The notes under the pieces: generated by a model
The model's input: the letters and a program-made list of their open reading frames with translations, nothing else
What the model was told of the DNA's origin: nothing
The model's database searches: none
Assembly: GCA_034440135.1 (NCBI GenBank)
Contig: JAWXBP010000477.1
Span: 1 to 35,265 of the forward strand
DNA length: 35,265 bases
Direction of reading: 5' to 3'
From: Planctomycetia bacterium
Lineage (GTDB): Bacteria > Planctomycetota > Planctomycetia > Pirellulales > JALHLM01
Program-made: the position numbers and the translations under genes
Shown: piece by piece, positions 18,433 to 25,767 of the stretch
Layout: each line of letters starts with the position of its first letter
Numbering within the stretch: position 1 is the first letter of the stretch

Positions 18433-18549
18433 GGCGAGTCACCTTGAACGAAGTAACGACCGGCACGGCGGCGGGATGTTATCGCGAAATCGGGTCGGAA
18501 GGCAACGTCGACCACGGTTTCGGCCTCCGAAAACGCGCTATTCGAAAAT

Positions 18550-18614
18550 AAGCCCAGGGAAGGCCTCCGTTAACTTTTTTATTGGCAAAGTCTCCGAGGG
18601 CCTTCCCTGGGCTT
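18550..18614. repeat. CCCAGGGAAGG palindrome, copy 4
   Basis: Arms AAGCCCAGGGAAGGCC-TC (18550-18567) and the complementary 18596-18614, differing only by one extra C. It lies between divergent gene starts (18432 minus, 18795 plus), where no gene ends, so a terminator role is unlikely for this copy. The rest of the 362-base gap (18433-18794) holds no gene. Confidence 0.75.
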
Positions 18615-18794
18615 GGCGAGCACACGCTGCTTTTCCGTGCCCTTGGCCGGCGCCGGCAACTATGGAGCATTTCCCCCGTCAACGCTAAGATACGGCCGCT
18701 GTGTGAATTTGGGGGGATCGGCAAGAATCGCCGTCGTCGTGCGAATGGACTGCGAGTCGACCACGTTAAGCCGTCAGTCAGGAGCCGCAGCCCG

Positions 18795-19454
18795 ATGAAA
18801 TGCCCGAAGTGTGCGACGGAAGTTCAAATCGAGGCGGTCTATTGCCCGGCCTGCGGCGCTCGGCTGGACGAAGTCGCCGACGCGCGGCCGATGTCCGATT
18901 CCAACGCCGAGGGCAAGCAGAACTTCAACCAGCGGGTCGAGGTCTCCCGGGCCAAATCGGACACCGCCGAGCAAGACCTCTGGCAGGGCGGCTTTTCCCC
19001 GCGGGCCATGGTCGGCACTTGGATTCTCTACGGCGTGATTTCGATCGTGGCCTTGATTGCCTCATTCTTTTTGATGCCCGTGTTGACGCCGGTCGTGTGG
19101 CTGGTCACGATTCCGGCTCTCGCACTATTGTGGGCGTATCAAGGCGTTCGTTTCGCAGTCCGCCGGCTGGGGCTACATTATCGCCTCACCAATCAGCGGT
19201 TCTTTCACGAGTCTGGCATCTTCAGTCGCACGACAAATCGGATTGAAGTGATCGACATGGACGACATCACCTTCGTGCAAGGGTTCGTCGACCGCTTCTT
19301 CGGCGTCGGGACGATCAAAGTCTCGTCGACCGACATCACGCACCCGGTGTTGATGATCACGGGTATCGACGATGTGCAGAAAGTCGCGGGGTTGATCGAC
19401 AACGCGCGCCGCGCCGAACGTCTACGCCGCGGGCTGCATATCGAGACGGTTTAG
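18795..19454 (+). CDS. Zinc-ribbon membrane protein with bacterial PH-like domain
   Basis: A 219-residue protein. The N-terminus is a zinc ribbon (CPKC at 3-6 and CPAC at 17-20). A polar linker is followed by two membrane segments (about 73-95 and 98-115), then a domain of the bacterial PH/YdbS type: HYRLTNQRFFHESGIFSR, NRIEVIDMDDITFVQGFVDR, GVGTIKVSSTD. Such domains sit on the cytoplasmic membrane face; their function is mostly unknown. ATG 18795 is chosen because it opens the ribbon and has AGGAG 10 bases upstream; the frame is open for 71 more codons but those overlap a palindromic repeat. It is convergent with rpoN, with a 26-base gap. Confidence 0.82.
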   Translation: MKCPKCATEVQIEAVYCPACGARLDEVADARPMSDSNAEGKQNFNQRVEVSRAKSDTAEQDLWQGGFSPRAMVGTWILYGVISIVALIASFFLMPVLTPVVWLVTIPALALLWAYQGVRFAVRRLGLHYRLTNQRFFHESGIFSRTTNRIEVIDMDDITFVQGFVDRFFGVGTIKVSSTDITHPVLMITGIDDVQKVAGLIDNARRAERLRRGLHIETV

Positions 19455-19480
19455 CAGCGTGCGACGAGAATCGTCGACGT

Positions 19481-20986
19481 CTACTTCGAATCCGGCGCTT
19501 TGCCGTTTTCCACGGTCCAGTCGCGGCGTTGGCGCGAGGTGGGGATGTTCATCGCCTTGCGGTATTTCGTTACCGTGCGGCGGGCGACCGTAATGCCGTG
19601 CTTGGCGAGTTCTTCGACCAGGGCGTCGTCGCTCAACGGGTCGTGCTTGTTCTCGTTGTCGATGATTTCCTGCAGCTTGAGTCGGACCGCGTCCCAGGCC
19701 ACTTCCTCTCCGTCGGCGCTCGTGGTGCCGCCGCCAAAGAACCGCTTGAGCGGGAAGATGCCGCGCGGGGTTTGAATCCACTTGTCGTCGACGGCCCGGC
19801 TAACCGTGGTGACGTGGACGCCGACTTTATCAGCGATCTGCTGCATCTTGAGCGGCTCGATGTGCTCTGGGCCGCTGTTCAGGAACTCGGTCTGGTGATC
19901 GACGATCGCCTGCGCCACCTTGGTGAGCGTATTGCGGCGCTGCTGGATCGAGTCGATCAACCACTGGGCACTATTGATCTTCTGCTTGATGTATTCCTTG
20001 GCCTTGGCGTCGGCCTGACCGTTCATCAGCATTTGGCGATAGTAATTGCTGATGAACAAGTTCGGTGTGCGGCCGTCTTCGAGCCGCACCTTGTAGGAGC
20101 CGTCCGTCGCCTGCTCGATGAACACGTCCGGCGTCACCGAGGGGACGTACGTGTCGTTGAACCGCGCGCCGGGCTTGGGGTTCAGCTTGCGCAGTTCCTC
20201 GCGGGTCTCCTGAATCAACTCGATCGAATACCCGGTCTTGCGTTGAATGACCGGCAGCCGATTGTGTTCCAGGTCTTCGAGATGATTGGCGATGATCGTC
20301 CGCAATTGTTCGAAGAACGGCATCACGGAGGTGAGTTGCAAGAGCAGGCACTCCCGGAGATCGCGCGCGCCGACGCCCGGCGGGTCCAGCTTCTGCACGA
20401 CCTCGAGCGCTTTGCGAGCCAGGACCAATCCATTCGGGCCGGCTTCCGCGTCGACCAGGTCTTCCAAGCGGCCTTGCAAGTAGCCGTTCGAGTCGAGGCT
20501 GTAAATGACCTTGTCGACCATCGGCCGGAGCGCCGCGTCCAGTCCGAACCAAGAGAGTTGATCGCGCAAATAATCGTGCAGCGATTGCGGGCGATCGACC
20601 ATGTTCGCCATGGCGTCGTGCTTGCGGTCCCCTTCTTCCTCGATCCGGGCGCTCGATACCCGGGGGCGTTCGTCGTATTCGGACGACCACTCTTCGCCGA
20701 GGTTGAGCAGCCGCTCGAAATCGTCGGCGTTGTCCTTGGTCTCGTCGACGACCAGCTCGCGCTCTTCGGAAGTCGGCGCGTCCGGGTTCTCGACTTCCGC
20801 TTGCTCTTCGGGGAGGTCCGGGTCCTCCTCCTGCATGGTGAGCAGCGGGTTTTCCTCCATCTCCTGCTCAATCCGCTCCTCCAGTTCCATGATGGGGAGC
20901 TGCAGGATTTCCATCGACTGGATCATCCGCGGCGCCAGCATTTGCTTCTGCTGCATCCGCAGTTCTTGGCCGAAGGAAAGACGCAT
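19481..20986 (-). CDS. rpoN: RNA polymerase sigma-54 factor
   Basis: A 501-residue sigma-54, which directs RNA polymerase to -24/-12 promoters and needs AAA+ enhancer-binding activators. The Gln-rich N-terminal activator region (FGQELRMQQKQMLAP..., with MEILQLPIMELEERI) is followed by an acidic stretch (about 50-110), the core-binding region, a helix-turn-helix (QQIADKVGVHVTTVSRAV) and the RpoN box at 468-477 (ARRTVTKYRK). The start at 20986 matches the family N-terminus (MRLSFGQEL). The frame is open 34 codons further, but that part is encoded by a repeat of ATGATGAAT units and is not protein-like. It is last in the dnaX-ebfC-recR-rpoN run, after a 130-base gap holding a palindrome, so it may have its own promoter. 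Confidence 0.95.
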   Translation of the reverse strand: MRLSFGQELRMQQKQMLAPRMIQSMEILQLPIMELEERIEQEMEENPLLTMQEEDPDLPEEQAEVENPDAPTSEERELVVDETKDNADDFERLLNLGEEWSSEYDERPRVSSARIEEEGDRKHDAMANMVDRPQSLHDYLRDQLSWFGLDAALRPMVDKVIYSLDSNGYLQGRLEDLVDAEAGPNGLVLARKALEVVQKLDPPGVGARDLRECLLLQLTSVMPFFEQLRTIIANHLEDLEHNRLPVIQRKTGYSIELIQETREELRKLNPKPGARFNDTYVPSVTPDVFIEQATDGSYKVRLEDGRTPNLFISNYYRQMLMNGQADAKAKEYIKQKINSAQWLIDSIQQRRNTLTKVAQAIVDHQTEFLNSGPEHIEPLKMQQIADKVGVHVTTVSRAVDDKWIQTPRGIFPLKRFFGGGTTSADGEEVAWDAVRLKLQEIIDNENKHDPLSDDALVEELAKHGITVARRTVTKYRKAMNIPTSRQRRDWTVENGKAPDSK

Positions 20987-21040
20987 GGAAAGTGCCTTGA
21001 GAGCGCCGGTCGAGTATGAAAACGGGGTTAGGTGGTGTTC

Positions 21041-21112
21041 GGAATGATGAATGCAGAATGATGAATGCCGGAAGGCCCAATTCATCATTCATCATGCGTC
21101 GTTCATCATTTC
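21041..21112. repeat. Palindrome of ATGATGAAT units
   Basis: Left arm 21041-21067 and right arm 21081-21112 are imperfect complements, each made of two or three ATGATGAAT/ATTCATCAT units. It fills most of the recR-rpoN gap and creates a false N-terminal extension in the rpoN frame. Confidence 0.7.
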
Positions 21113-21116
21113 TCCG

Positions 21117-21716
21117 TCAAAACTTCTGTCGTCCTGTCATGGCGTCCGCCAGAATTTCTTTGTTAGCAAATTCTAGCACGCTGCCGGTCGTGATCCCCCG
21201 GGCAAGTCGCGTGACCTGTACGGATTGATCGGCAAGCAAGTTGGAAATGTGCAGTGCCGTGCCATCCCCTTCCAACGTCGGGTTGGTGGCCATGATGATC
21301 TCCCGGACGCCGCCCGCCCGGACGCGTTTCACCAGGGCGTCGATGGTGAGCTGATCCGGGCCGATCCCCTCCAATGGTGCAATGCGGCCGAGCAGCACGT
21401 GATACCTGCCACGATATACGCCGGCCTGTTCCAAGGCCAGCAGATCGCGCGGCTGCTCCACGACGCAAAGCAACGACGGATCGCGACGCGAATCGCGGCA
21501 GATCGCGCACTCGTCGCCTTCGGCCAAATTATAGCAAATCGCGCAATGATGGACGTTGCGCTTCACATCGGCGATCGCCGATGCCAGCCCCAGGGCCTCG
21601 GCTTCCGGTACACGGAGAATGTGGTACGCCAGCCGCTCGGCCGACTTTTTGCCGATCCCTGGCAGTCGAGCGAACTCGTCGATCAGACGCGTGACAGACT
21701 CGGCAAACTCAGCCAC
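21117..21716 (-). CDS. recR: Recombination mediator RecR
   Basis: A 199-residue RecR, which works with RecO (and RecF) to load RecA on gapped DNA. Seen: an N-terminal helix-hairpin-helix ([18 protein letters not shown]), a four-Cys zinc finger (C58, C61, C70, C73), a Toprim domain beginning [10 protein letters not shown] (E87) and continuing through [11 protein letters not shown]-like sequence, and the C-terminal [19 protein letters not shown]. Length is typical. It follows the ebfC gene by 42 bases on the same strand, the conserved dnaX-ybaB-recR order, and is probably co-transcribed. Confidence 0.97.
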   Translation of the reverse strand: MAEFAESVTRLIDEFARLPGIGKKSAERLAYHILRVPEAEALGLASAIADVKRNVHHCAICYNLAEGDECAICRDSRRDPSLLCVVEQPRDLLALEQAGVYRGRYHVLLGRIAPLEGIGPDQLTIDALVKRVRAGGVREIIMATNPTLEGDGTALHISNLLADQSVQVTRLARGITTGSVLEFANKEILADAMTGRQKF

Positions 21717-21758
21717 GGCGGCACCGCGAGGAACGTTGTTCCAAGTTCAACAGGCCTC

Positions 21759-22133
21759 TCATCCCTTGCCTCCAGTTAAGCCGGCCATGGCTTCCTGGAG
21801 ACCAGGCAGATTCATCCCGCCAGCGAGTGATTGCATCGCTTCGGCGTGGATTTGCCGGGCCTTGGCGAGCGCTTCATTCGTCGCGCCGACCAGCAGGTCT
21901 TCCAGCAGTTCCCGGTCTTCCTCCCGCATCAGTTTCGGATCGATCTTACAGCCGAGGACTTCCTGCAATCCGTTGACTTCGACCTCGACCATGCCCCCGC
22001 CCGCGCTGCCGGTGGTGCGACGGGATTTGAGCTCCGTCGAAATGCCTTCCAGCTTGCCGCCCATCTGCTGGGCCTGCTTCATCAGGGACGCCAAATTGCC
22101 CAATTGTCCAAACACGTTTGCCCCCACGTTCAT
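21759..22133 (-). CDS. ebfC: YbaB/EbfC-family nucleoid-associated protein
   Basis: A 124-residue small DNA-binding dimer. The family core is clear: LGNLASLMKQAQQMGGKLEGI, then GGGMVEVEVNGLQEVLGCKIDP and a helical C-terminus (LEDLLVGATNEALAKARQ). Its start overlaps the dnaX stop by ATGA, which fixes the start codon and indicates translational coupling. The C-terminal tail is Gly/Leu-rich. The precise role is debated; nucleoid organisation and recombination-linked functions have been proposed in other bacteria. Confidence 0.95.
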   Translation of the reverse strand: MNVGANVFGQLGNLASLMKQAQQMGGKLEGISTELKSRRTTGSAGGGMVEVEVNGLQEVLGCKIDPKLMREEDRELLEDLLVGATNEALAKARQIHAEAMQSLAGGMNLPGLQEAMAGLTGGKG

Positions 22134-23860
22134 TCCGGCGGCGCGACTTGCGAGTCGTCGACGTTCACCGGTTCGGCTTCGAAAAGTTCCATCGCGCGAC
22201 GCACGAATGGTTGTTCCGACACTTCCTTCAAGCGGTTGCGTTTCACGGCGGGCCGGGCTTCGACCGGCATGTTTGCGCGCTCGGCCGCGGCCCCGTTGCC
22301 GGTGACTTCAATATCGACTTTTACGATCCGACCGGTCGCATCGTAAAGGGCCTTCTCGAGCCGCGCCAGCTTGTCCGGCTTGCGGCAGAGATCGGCGTAG
22401 GAATCATACTGCGCGCTAAAAACCAGGGCCAGCCGATTCGGGGCGACGAGACGCACGCAATCCGCGAAACCAGCGGCCACGCCCAACGAATCGGTAACTC
22501 TTGCCAAGGCGCTGCGCAAAACCGACTCGGCCGTGGCCTCGGTTAGCTCCGCCAACGGCTGCACCGGCACATCCGTAACTTCCGGCAAGGCCGTCACGGC
22601 CGCCGCTACGGCGGACTCAGACGCTTTTTTTTTAAGGTCGGGTTGGGTCGCTGATGCGGCGGCAGGCGGCAAGGACACCTGTACGTCGCCGCCAGCACGC
22701 AGCGCCCCCAGCAAATCCGAGAGGGCGACGAGGTTTTCCATCCGCGAGAGCCGCACCACGGCCAGTTCGGCCAGCGTGCGACCATAGGTGCTGAATCGCA
22801 TCCGCGAAAGCGTCTGATCGACGACTTGGATCAGCGCCAATACGGTGTCGACGCCCAATCGTCGGCCCGTTTGCACGGCCTGCTGTTGCTGGGCGTTCGA
22901 CGTGAAGCGAAACGACTCCGGTCCGCAGCCGGCGGCGGCCACAAGCAAATCGCGCAGGTAGCCGAGCAACTGGTCCATCAACAGTCCAGGGTCGACGCCT
23001 AGAGTAAACGCGCGATCCAGTTCGCCGAGCGCCGTCGCGGCATCGTGAACGAGAATGGCGTCAACCAAGGCCTCGATGCGTTCATCGCCAACGGTGCCCA
23101 GCAATCGCTGGACATCCTCGACGGTGATTCGCTCGCCGCCGAAGGAAAGTAATTGTTCCAGCAGCGATTGACTGTCGCGCATCGAGCCGTTTGCCCGACG
23201 GGCGAGGACCGCCAATGCGTCGGCATCGGCCTGGACACCTTCGGCGGCCGCGATCTGCGCCAGGCGATCTGCAATGGAGCGTGTCTCGATGCCGGCGAAA
23301 TCAAACCGCTGGCAGCGCGACAGGATCGTGATCGGAATCTTGTCTGCTTCGGTCGTACAGAAGATGAACTTCACATGCTCCGGCGGCTCTTCCAGCGTCT
23401 TCAACAACGCGTTGAAGGCCTGCGTGGTGAGCATGTGGACTTCGTCGATGATGTAGATCTTGTAGCGCGCCCGACTCGGCCGCACATTGACGTTCTGCCG
23501 CAGTTCGCGGATCTCGTCGATGCCGCGGTTACTGGCGCCGTCGATCTCCAGCACGTCGACGTCGCTGCCCTGGCTAACGCCCTGGCAGATATCGCACTCG
23601 CCACAGGGAGCAGTTGTCGGCCCCTGCACGCAATTCAGGCACTTGGCCAAGATGCGAGCCGTCGACGTCTTTCCCACGCCGCGGGCGCCGGTGAAGAGAT
23701 AGGCATGCCCCACGCGATTCGTATGAATCGCCCCGCCCAAGGCCTTGGCGACATGGTCCTGCCCGAGCAATTCGGTAAACGTCTGCGGCCGATAACGCCG
23801 CGCGACGACGACGTAATTCGTGTCGTCACCGGATGCAGCGGGAGATTTGGTATCGGACAT
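22130..23860 (-). CDS. dnaX: DNA polymerase III subunits gamma/tau
   Basis: A 576-residue clamp-loader ATPase. Walker A is GARGVGKTS (58-66); a zinc module uses cysteines at 77, 86, 89 and 92; Walker B is IIDEVHM (138-144); the sensor region reads FIFCTTEADKIP, followed by SRCQRFDF. The AAA+ and collar domains end near 375; a low-complexity linker leads to a tau-type C-terminal domain. Codons 410-412 are AAA AAA AAA in an A9 run, where slippage gives a short gamma-like product. The start at 23860 is preferred: residues before it (from 23917) are unlike the family, and a G-rich stretch precedes the ATG. It heads the dnaX-ebfC-recR run, with the SRP RNA upstream. Confidence 0.95.
   Translation of the reverse strand: MSDTKSPAASGDDTNYVVVARRYRPQTFTELLGQDHVAKALGGAIHTNRVGHAYLFTGARGVGKTSTARILAKCLNCVQGPTTAPCGECDICQGVSQGSDVDVLEIDGASNRGIDEIRELRQNVNVRPSRARYKIYIIDEVHMLTTQAFNALLKTLEEPPEHVKFIFCTTEADKIPITILSRCQRFDFAGIETRSIADRLAQIAAAEGVQADADALAVLARRANGSMRDSQSLLEQLLSFGGERITVEDVQRLLGTVGDERIEALVDAILVHDAATALGELDRAFTLGVDPGLLMDQLLGYLRDLLVAAAGCGPESFRFTSNAQQQQAVQTGRRLGVDTVLALIQVVDQTLSRMRFSTYGRTLAELAVVRLSRMENLVALSDLLGALRAGGDVQVSLPPAAASATQPDLKKKASESAVAAAVTALPEVTDVPVQPLAELTEATAESVLRSALARVTDSLGVAAGFADCVRLVAPNRLALVFSAQYDSYADLCRKPDKLARLEKALYDATGRIVKVDIEVTGNGAAAERANMPVEARPAVKRNRLKEVSEQPFVRRAMELFEAEPVNVDDSQVAPPE
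22600..22633 (-). other. Predicted dnaX slippage site (A9) with downstream hairpin
   Basis: On the coding strand nine A residues (complement of 22625-22633) form codons 410-412. One extra A, or a -1 ribosomal slip, gives Ser-Val-stop; one A fewer gives Arg-Leu-Ser-Pro-Pro-stop. A hairpin CCGCC-GUAGC-GGCGG (22614-22600) starts 10 bases later, and a second (GGCCG-UGA-CGGCC, 22601-22589) overlaps its end. A9 in Thermus dnaX is known to cause transcriptional slippage, and E. coli dnaX uses A-rich ribosomal frameshifting; activity here is inferred. Confidence 0.65.
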
Positions 23861-23915
23861 TGCGCCCCCAAGAAGCGCGGGTGCCTGGGGCAGGGGCACA
23901 CATCGCGCGGTATCC

Positions 23916-23944
23916 AATATCCAACGCGCTGGGGCTTAGTTCAA
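23916..23944 (-). promoter_or_regulatory. Candidate dnaX promoter
   Basis: Minus-strand TTGAAC (23944-23939), a 17-base spacer and GATATT (23921-23916) precede the dnaX start by about 55 bases. The spacing is ideal but the -10 box matches only 4 of 6, so this is tentative. Confidence 0.35.
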
Positions 23945-24056
23945 TTCTTTAGTGGGCCGCCGCGATGCCCCAGACGTCACGCTCGCTTCGTCTTTCCGGG
24001 CGCCCCAGCCCCAGGCACCCGACAGTTTTTACGAAATGTCCATTAATGCGAGTCGC

Positions 24057-24176
24057 CCGGCGGCCTCCGACGAGAGGTCCACTACACAAGTGGATGGATG
24101 CTTAGGGCTGCTGTCTTTCGACCCTGACCCGGTTCACAGATCCCCATTGCAGGGACCTCTCGTCCGAGGCCGCCAG
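24057..24176 (-). ncRNA. ffs: Signal recognition particle RNA (small bacterial type)
   Basis: On the minus strand the SRP domain IV core is visible: GGTCAGG, GTC-GAAA-GAC apical hairpin, then AGCAGCC, as in 4.5S RNA (CAGG opposite AGCAG is the Ffh-binding internal loop). Long flanking arms at 24059-24080 and 24153-24174 pair over 22 positions with one mismatch, closing a single rod of about 120 bases. The GAAA tetraloop is a permitted GNRA variant. It lies just upstream of dnaX on the same strand, the same neighbourhood as scr-dnaX in Bacillus. The RNA joins Ffh to target signal-peptide proteins to the membrane. Ends are approximate. Confidence 0.9.
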
Positions 24177-24208
24177 CGAAAGCACCGCCCGGCCGCCTGA
24201 GACGCTCC

Positions 24209-24237
24209 TTTGTACGGCTGACGCATCGCGACGTCAA
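24209..24237 (-). promoter_or_regulatory. Candidate promoter of the SRP RNA
   Basis: Minus-strand TTGACG (24237-24232), a 17-base spacer and TACAAA (24214-24209). Transcription would begin near 24202, some 25 bases before the paired rod, so a short 5' leader would be trimmed. Confidence 0.5.
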
Positions 24238-24302
24238 ACCAGCGCGGCAGGGAAACGAGGAAATCAGCGTCGACGAACGGTTCGACGACCCTATTGGCCA
24301 CT

Positions 24303-24368
24303 AAGCCCAGGGAAAGCAGCCCAAAACCACTGATCCACCAAACAGTTGCGCCGGCTTTCCCTGGGATT
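24303..24368. repeat. CCCAGGGAAGG palindrome, copy 5
   Basis: Arms 24303-24317 and 24354-24368 pair over 15 positions with one mismatch (AAGCCCAGGGAAAGC against AATCCCAGGGAAAGC). It is a diverged copy between the SRP RNA and the dehydratase gene. Confidence 0.7.
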
Positions 24369-24397
24369 CAGCGCGGATGTATGAGTAGGCGGTTTCT

Positions 24398-24463
24398 CCC
24401 CCAGGGGAGGCCTCCCATGTCGAGCAATATGGCCAAGCCTTCCAGGGCCTCCCCTGGGCTTAG
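24398..24463. repeat. CCCAGGGAAGG palindrome, copy 6 (variant)
   Basis: Inner arms CCCAGGGGAGGCC (24400-24412) and complement (24446-24458). The right end continues as CTTAGCG like other copies, while the left end has lost AAG. It lies 30 bases after copy 5, echoing the tandem copies 1 and 2. The 24181-24571 gap otherwise holds only promoters. Confidence 0.65.
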
Positions 24464-24501
24464 CGGCCTGTCCGCGTTCGCGATCGCCACCAGCCCCGCC
24501 G

Positions 24502-24530
24502 TTGCCCCTGCTGCGCCCGCCGGATATAAC
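24502..24530 (+). promoter_or_regulatory. Candidate promoter of the dehydratase gene
   Basis: TTGCCC (24502-24507), 17-base spacer, TATAAC (24525-24530), 41 bases before the ATG at 24572. A similar GGATATAAC context occurs near 8342 without an obvious plus-strand gene. Confidence 0.4.
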
Positions 24531-24571
24531 TAGCGGCTTCGGTTTTTTGGGCTCAGGGGCGATCGGTTCCG

Positions 24572-25054
24572 ATGCGGTTTACGTTGATCGACCGGGTGAT
24601 TTCCCTCGAGCCGGGGCGGAAGATCGTCGCTGCCAAGAACTTGTCGCTGGCCGAGGAGTATCTGGCCGACCATTTTCCGGGCTTTCCCGTGATGCCGGGC
24701 GTGCTGATGCTAGAGGCGATGACTCAGGCCGGGGCCTGGCTCATCCGGGTGACCGAGGACTTCGCCCACAGCGCCGTGGTGCTCAAGGAAGCCCGCAACG
24801 TGAAATACAACAGCTTCGTCGAGCCAGGGCAGACGCTCCTGGTCACCGCGGAGCTGATCAGCGAATCCGGCCGCGAAGTGAAGCTCAAGGCCGAGGGTAC
24901 GGTCGACGGCCAGGCCACGGTCAGCGCTCGGCTCACGCTGGAGCGTTACAATCTGGCGGAATCGGACGCCCGGAAGCAGGAAACCGACGACGTAGTCAAA
25001 CAACAAATGCGCGAGTTGTTCGCGCTCTTATATCAGCCGGCGGCGACGGCCTAA
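24572..25054 (+). CDS. FabZ-like 3-hydroxyacyl-ACP dehydratase
   Basis: A 160-residue hot-dog-fold protein. The active-site stretch HFPGFPVMPGVLMLEAM (34-50) carries the catalytic His34 and Glu48 of the FabZ type; FabA enzymes have Asp at that place. Start 24572 begins at a family-like position (MRFTLIDRVISLEPG); an A/G-rich site is weak. It would remove water from 3-hydroxyacyl-ACP in fatty-acid or related acyl synthesis. The next gene on the same strand, 199 bases on, is an acyl carrier protein, so the pair probably works together in a specialised pathway; no ketosynthase or reductase is in the window. The helical C-terminal extension after residue 135 is unusual in length and its role is unknown. 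Confidence 0.88.
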   Translation: MRFTLIDRVISLEPGRKIVAAKNLSLAEEYLADHFPGFPVMPGVLMLEAMTQAGAWLIRVTEDFAHSAVVLKEARNVKYNSFVEPGQTLLVTAELISESGREVKLKAEGTVDGQATVSARLTLERYNLAESDARKQETDDVVKQQMRELFALLYQPAATA

Positions 25055-25080
25055 GTGCGAACTCAAAACAAACCAAACGA

Positions 25081-25174
25081 TGGGTGCCACTGGCGGCTTG
25101 TCCGCCAGTGCAGTTTTGGACGCGCTGCTGAGGCGAACCCCAGCACTGGCGGACAAGCCGCCAGTGGCACCCCA
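25081..25174. repeat. Palindrome with self-complementary arms
   Basis: Left arm 25081-25111 and right arm 25143-25174 are complements apart from one extra base. Each arm is itself a hairpin: CACTGGCGG-CTTGT-CCGCCAGTG, a 9-bp stem with 5-base loop. It fills the gap between the dehydratase and ACP genes, so transcripts could fold as two hairpins or one long rod. Confidence 0.85.
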
Positions 25175-25253
25175 TATCCAACCTTTTGCTGTTGAATCTA
25201 GCAATCCAGCGGCCCGACAAATCAGCTTGCCAACGAACGGAAAGGTCACGCAC

Positions 25254-25640
25254 ATGCCGACGACGGAAGAAGTCTACGAGAAGATTCAAACCGCCCTGGT
25301 CGATGCGCTCGGCGTGGAACCGGAAGAAGTCACCCCGGACGCGACGCTAATCGGGGACCTGGGCGCCGAATCGATCGACTTCCTCGATATCGTCTTCCGG
25401 CTGGAGAAGGCCTTCAACATCAAGATCCCGCGCGGCGAGCTGTTCCCCGAGGATATTCTCTCGGCCAACAGCAAGTATCTGAAGGACGGCAAGGTGACGC
25501 CGGAAGGCGTCGCCGAACTGCGCAAGCGGATGCCCTTCATCAACCTGGACAACTTCGCGAAGAACCCCAACGTCAAAGACTTCGGCGGCCTGCTGACGGT
25601 GCAGGACATGGTACGGTTCGTGGAAGGGAAGCTCGGGTAG
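25254..25640 (+). CDS. Acyl carrier protein, extended form
   Basis: A 128-residue carrier protein. The 4'-phosphopantetheine site is Ser40 in LGAESIDFLD, where classic ACPs have DSLD. The front half matches the four-helix ACP fold (VYEKIQTALVDALGV...EEVTPDATLIGDLG). It is about 50 residues longer than housekeeping ACP (about 78), because a segment (GELFPEDILSANSKYLKDG and following) is inserted before the last helix (LLTVQDMVRFVEGKLG). ATG 25254 has AAAGG upstream; the frame is open further back, but that part is encoded by a palindrome. It follows the FabZ-like dehydratase, suggesting a dedicated acyl chain pathway. Its stop codon overlaps another palindrome, which may end transcription. Confidence 0.88.
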   Translation: MPTTEEVYEKIQTALVDALGVEPEEVTPDATLIGDLGAESIDFLDIVFRLEKAFNIKIPRGELFPEDILSANSKYLKDGKVTPEGVAELRKRMPFINLDNFAKNPNVKDFGGLLTVQDMVRFVEGKLG

Positions 25641-25739
25641 TAGGTCAGGCTTTCCAGCCTGACGGAGCGGCCGTCGCTTCAGACACACCGAATGCAATCG
25701 ATTGACGCAGTCAAAGTCAGGCTGGAAAGCCTGACCTAC
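25640..25739. repeat. Palindrome with self-complementary arms at the ACP stop codon
   Basis: Perfect 24-base arms (25640-25663 and 25716-25739). Each arm contains the hairpin GTCAGGCT-TTCC-AGCCTGAC. The left arm starts in the last base of the ACP stop codon. Sequence differs from all other palindromes here, but the architecture equals that of 25081-25174. Confidence 0.88.
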
Positions 25740-25767
25740 GAGTCCGTATTCGTTGCCGCCTAACTTC

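Noticed and set aside
19529-21019. 496-codon plus-strand ORF
   Set aside because: It is antisense to rpoN.
24057-24176. Palindrome of yet another repeat family
   Set aside because: The long arms are the closing helix of the SRP RNA, shown by the domain IV core between them.
25081-25739. CRISPR repeats
   Set aside because: The repeated arms are inverted pairs, not evenly spaced direct repeats, and no cas genes are present.
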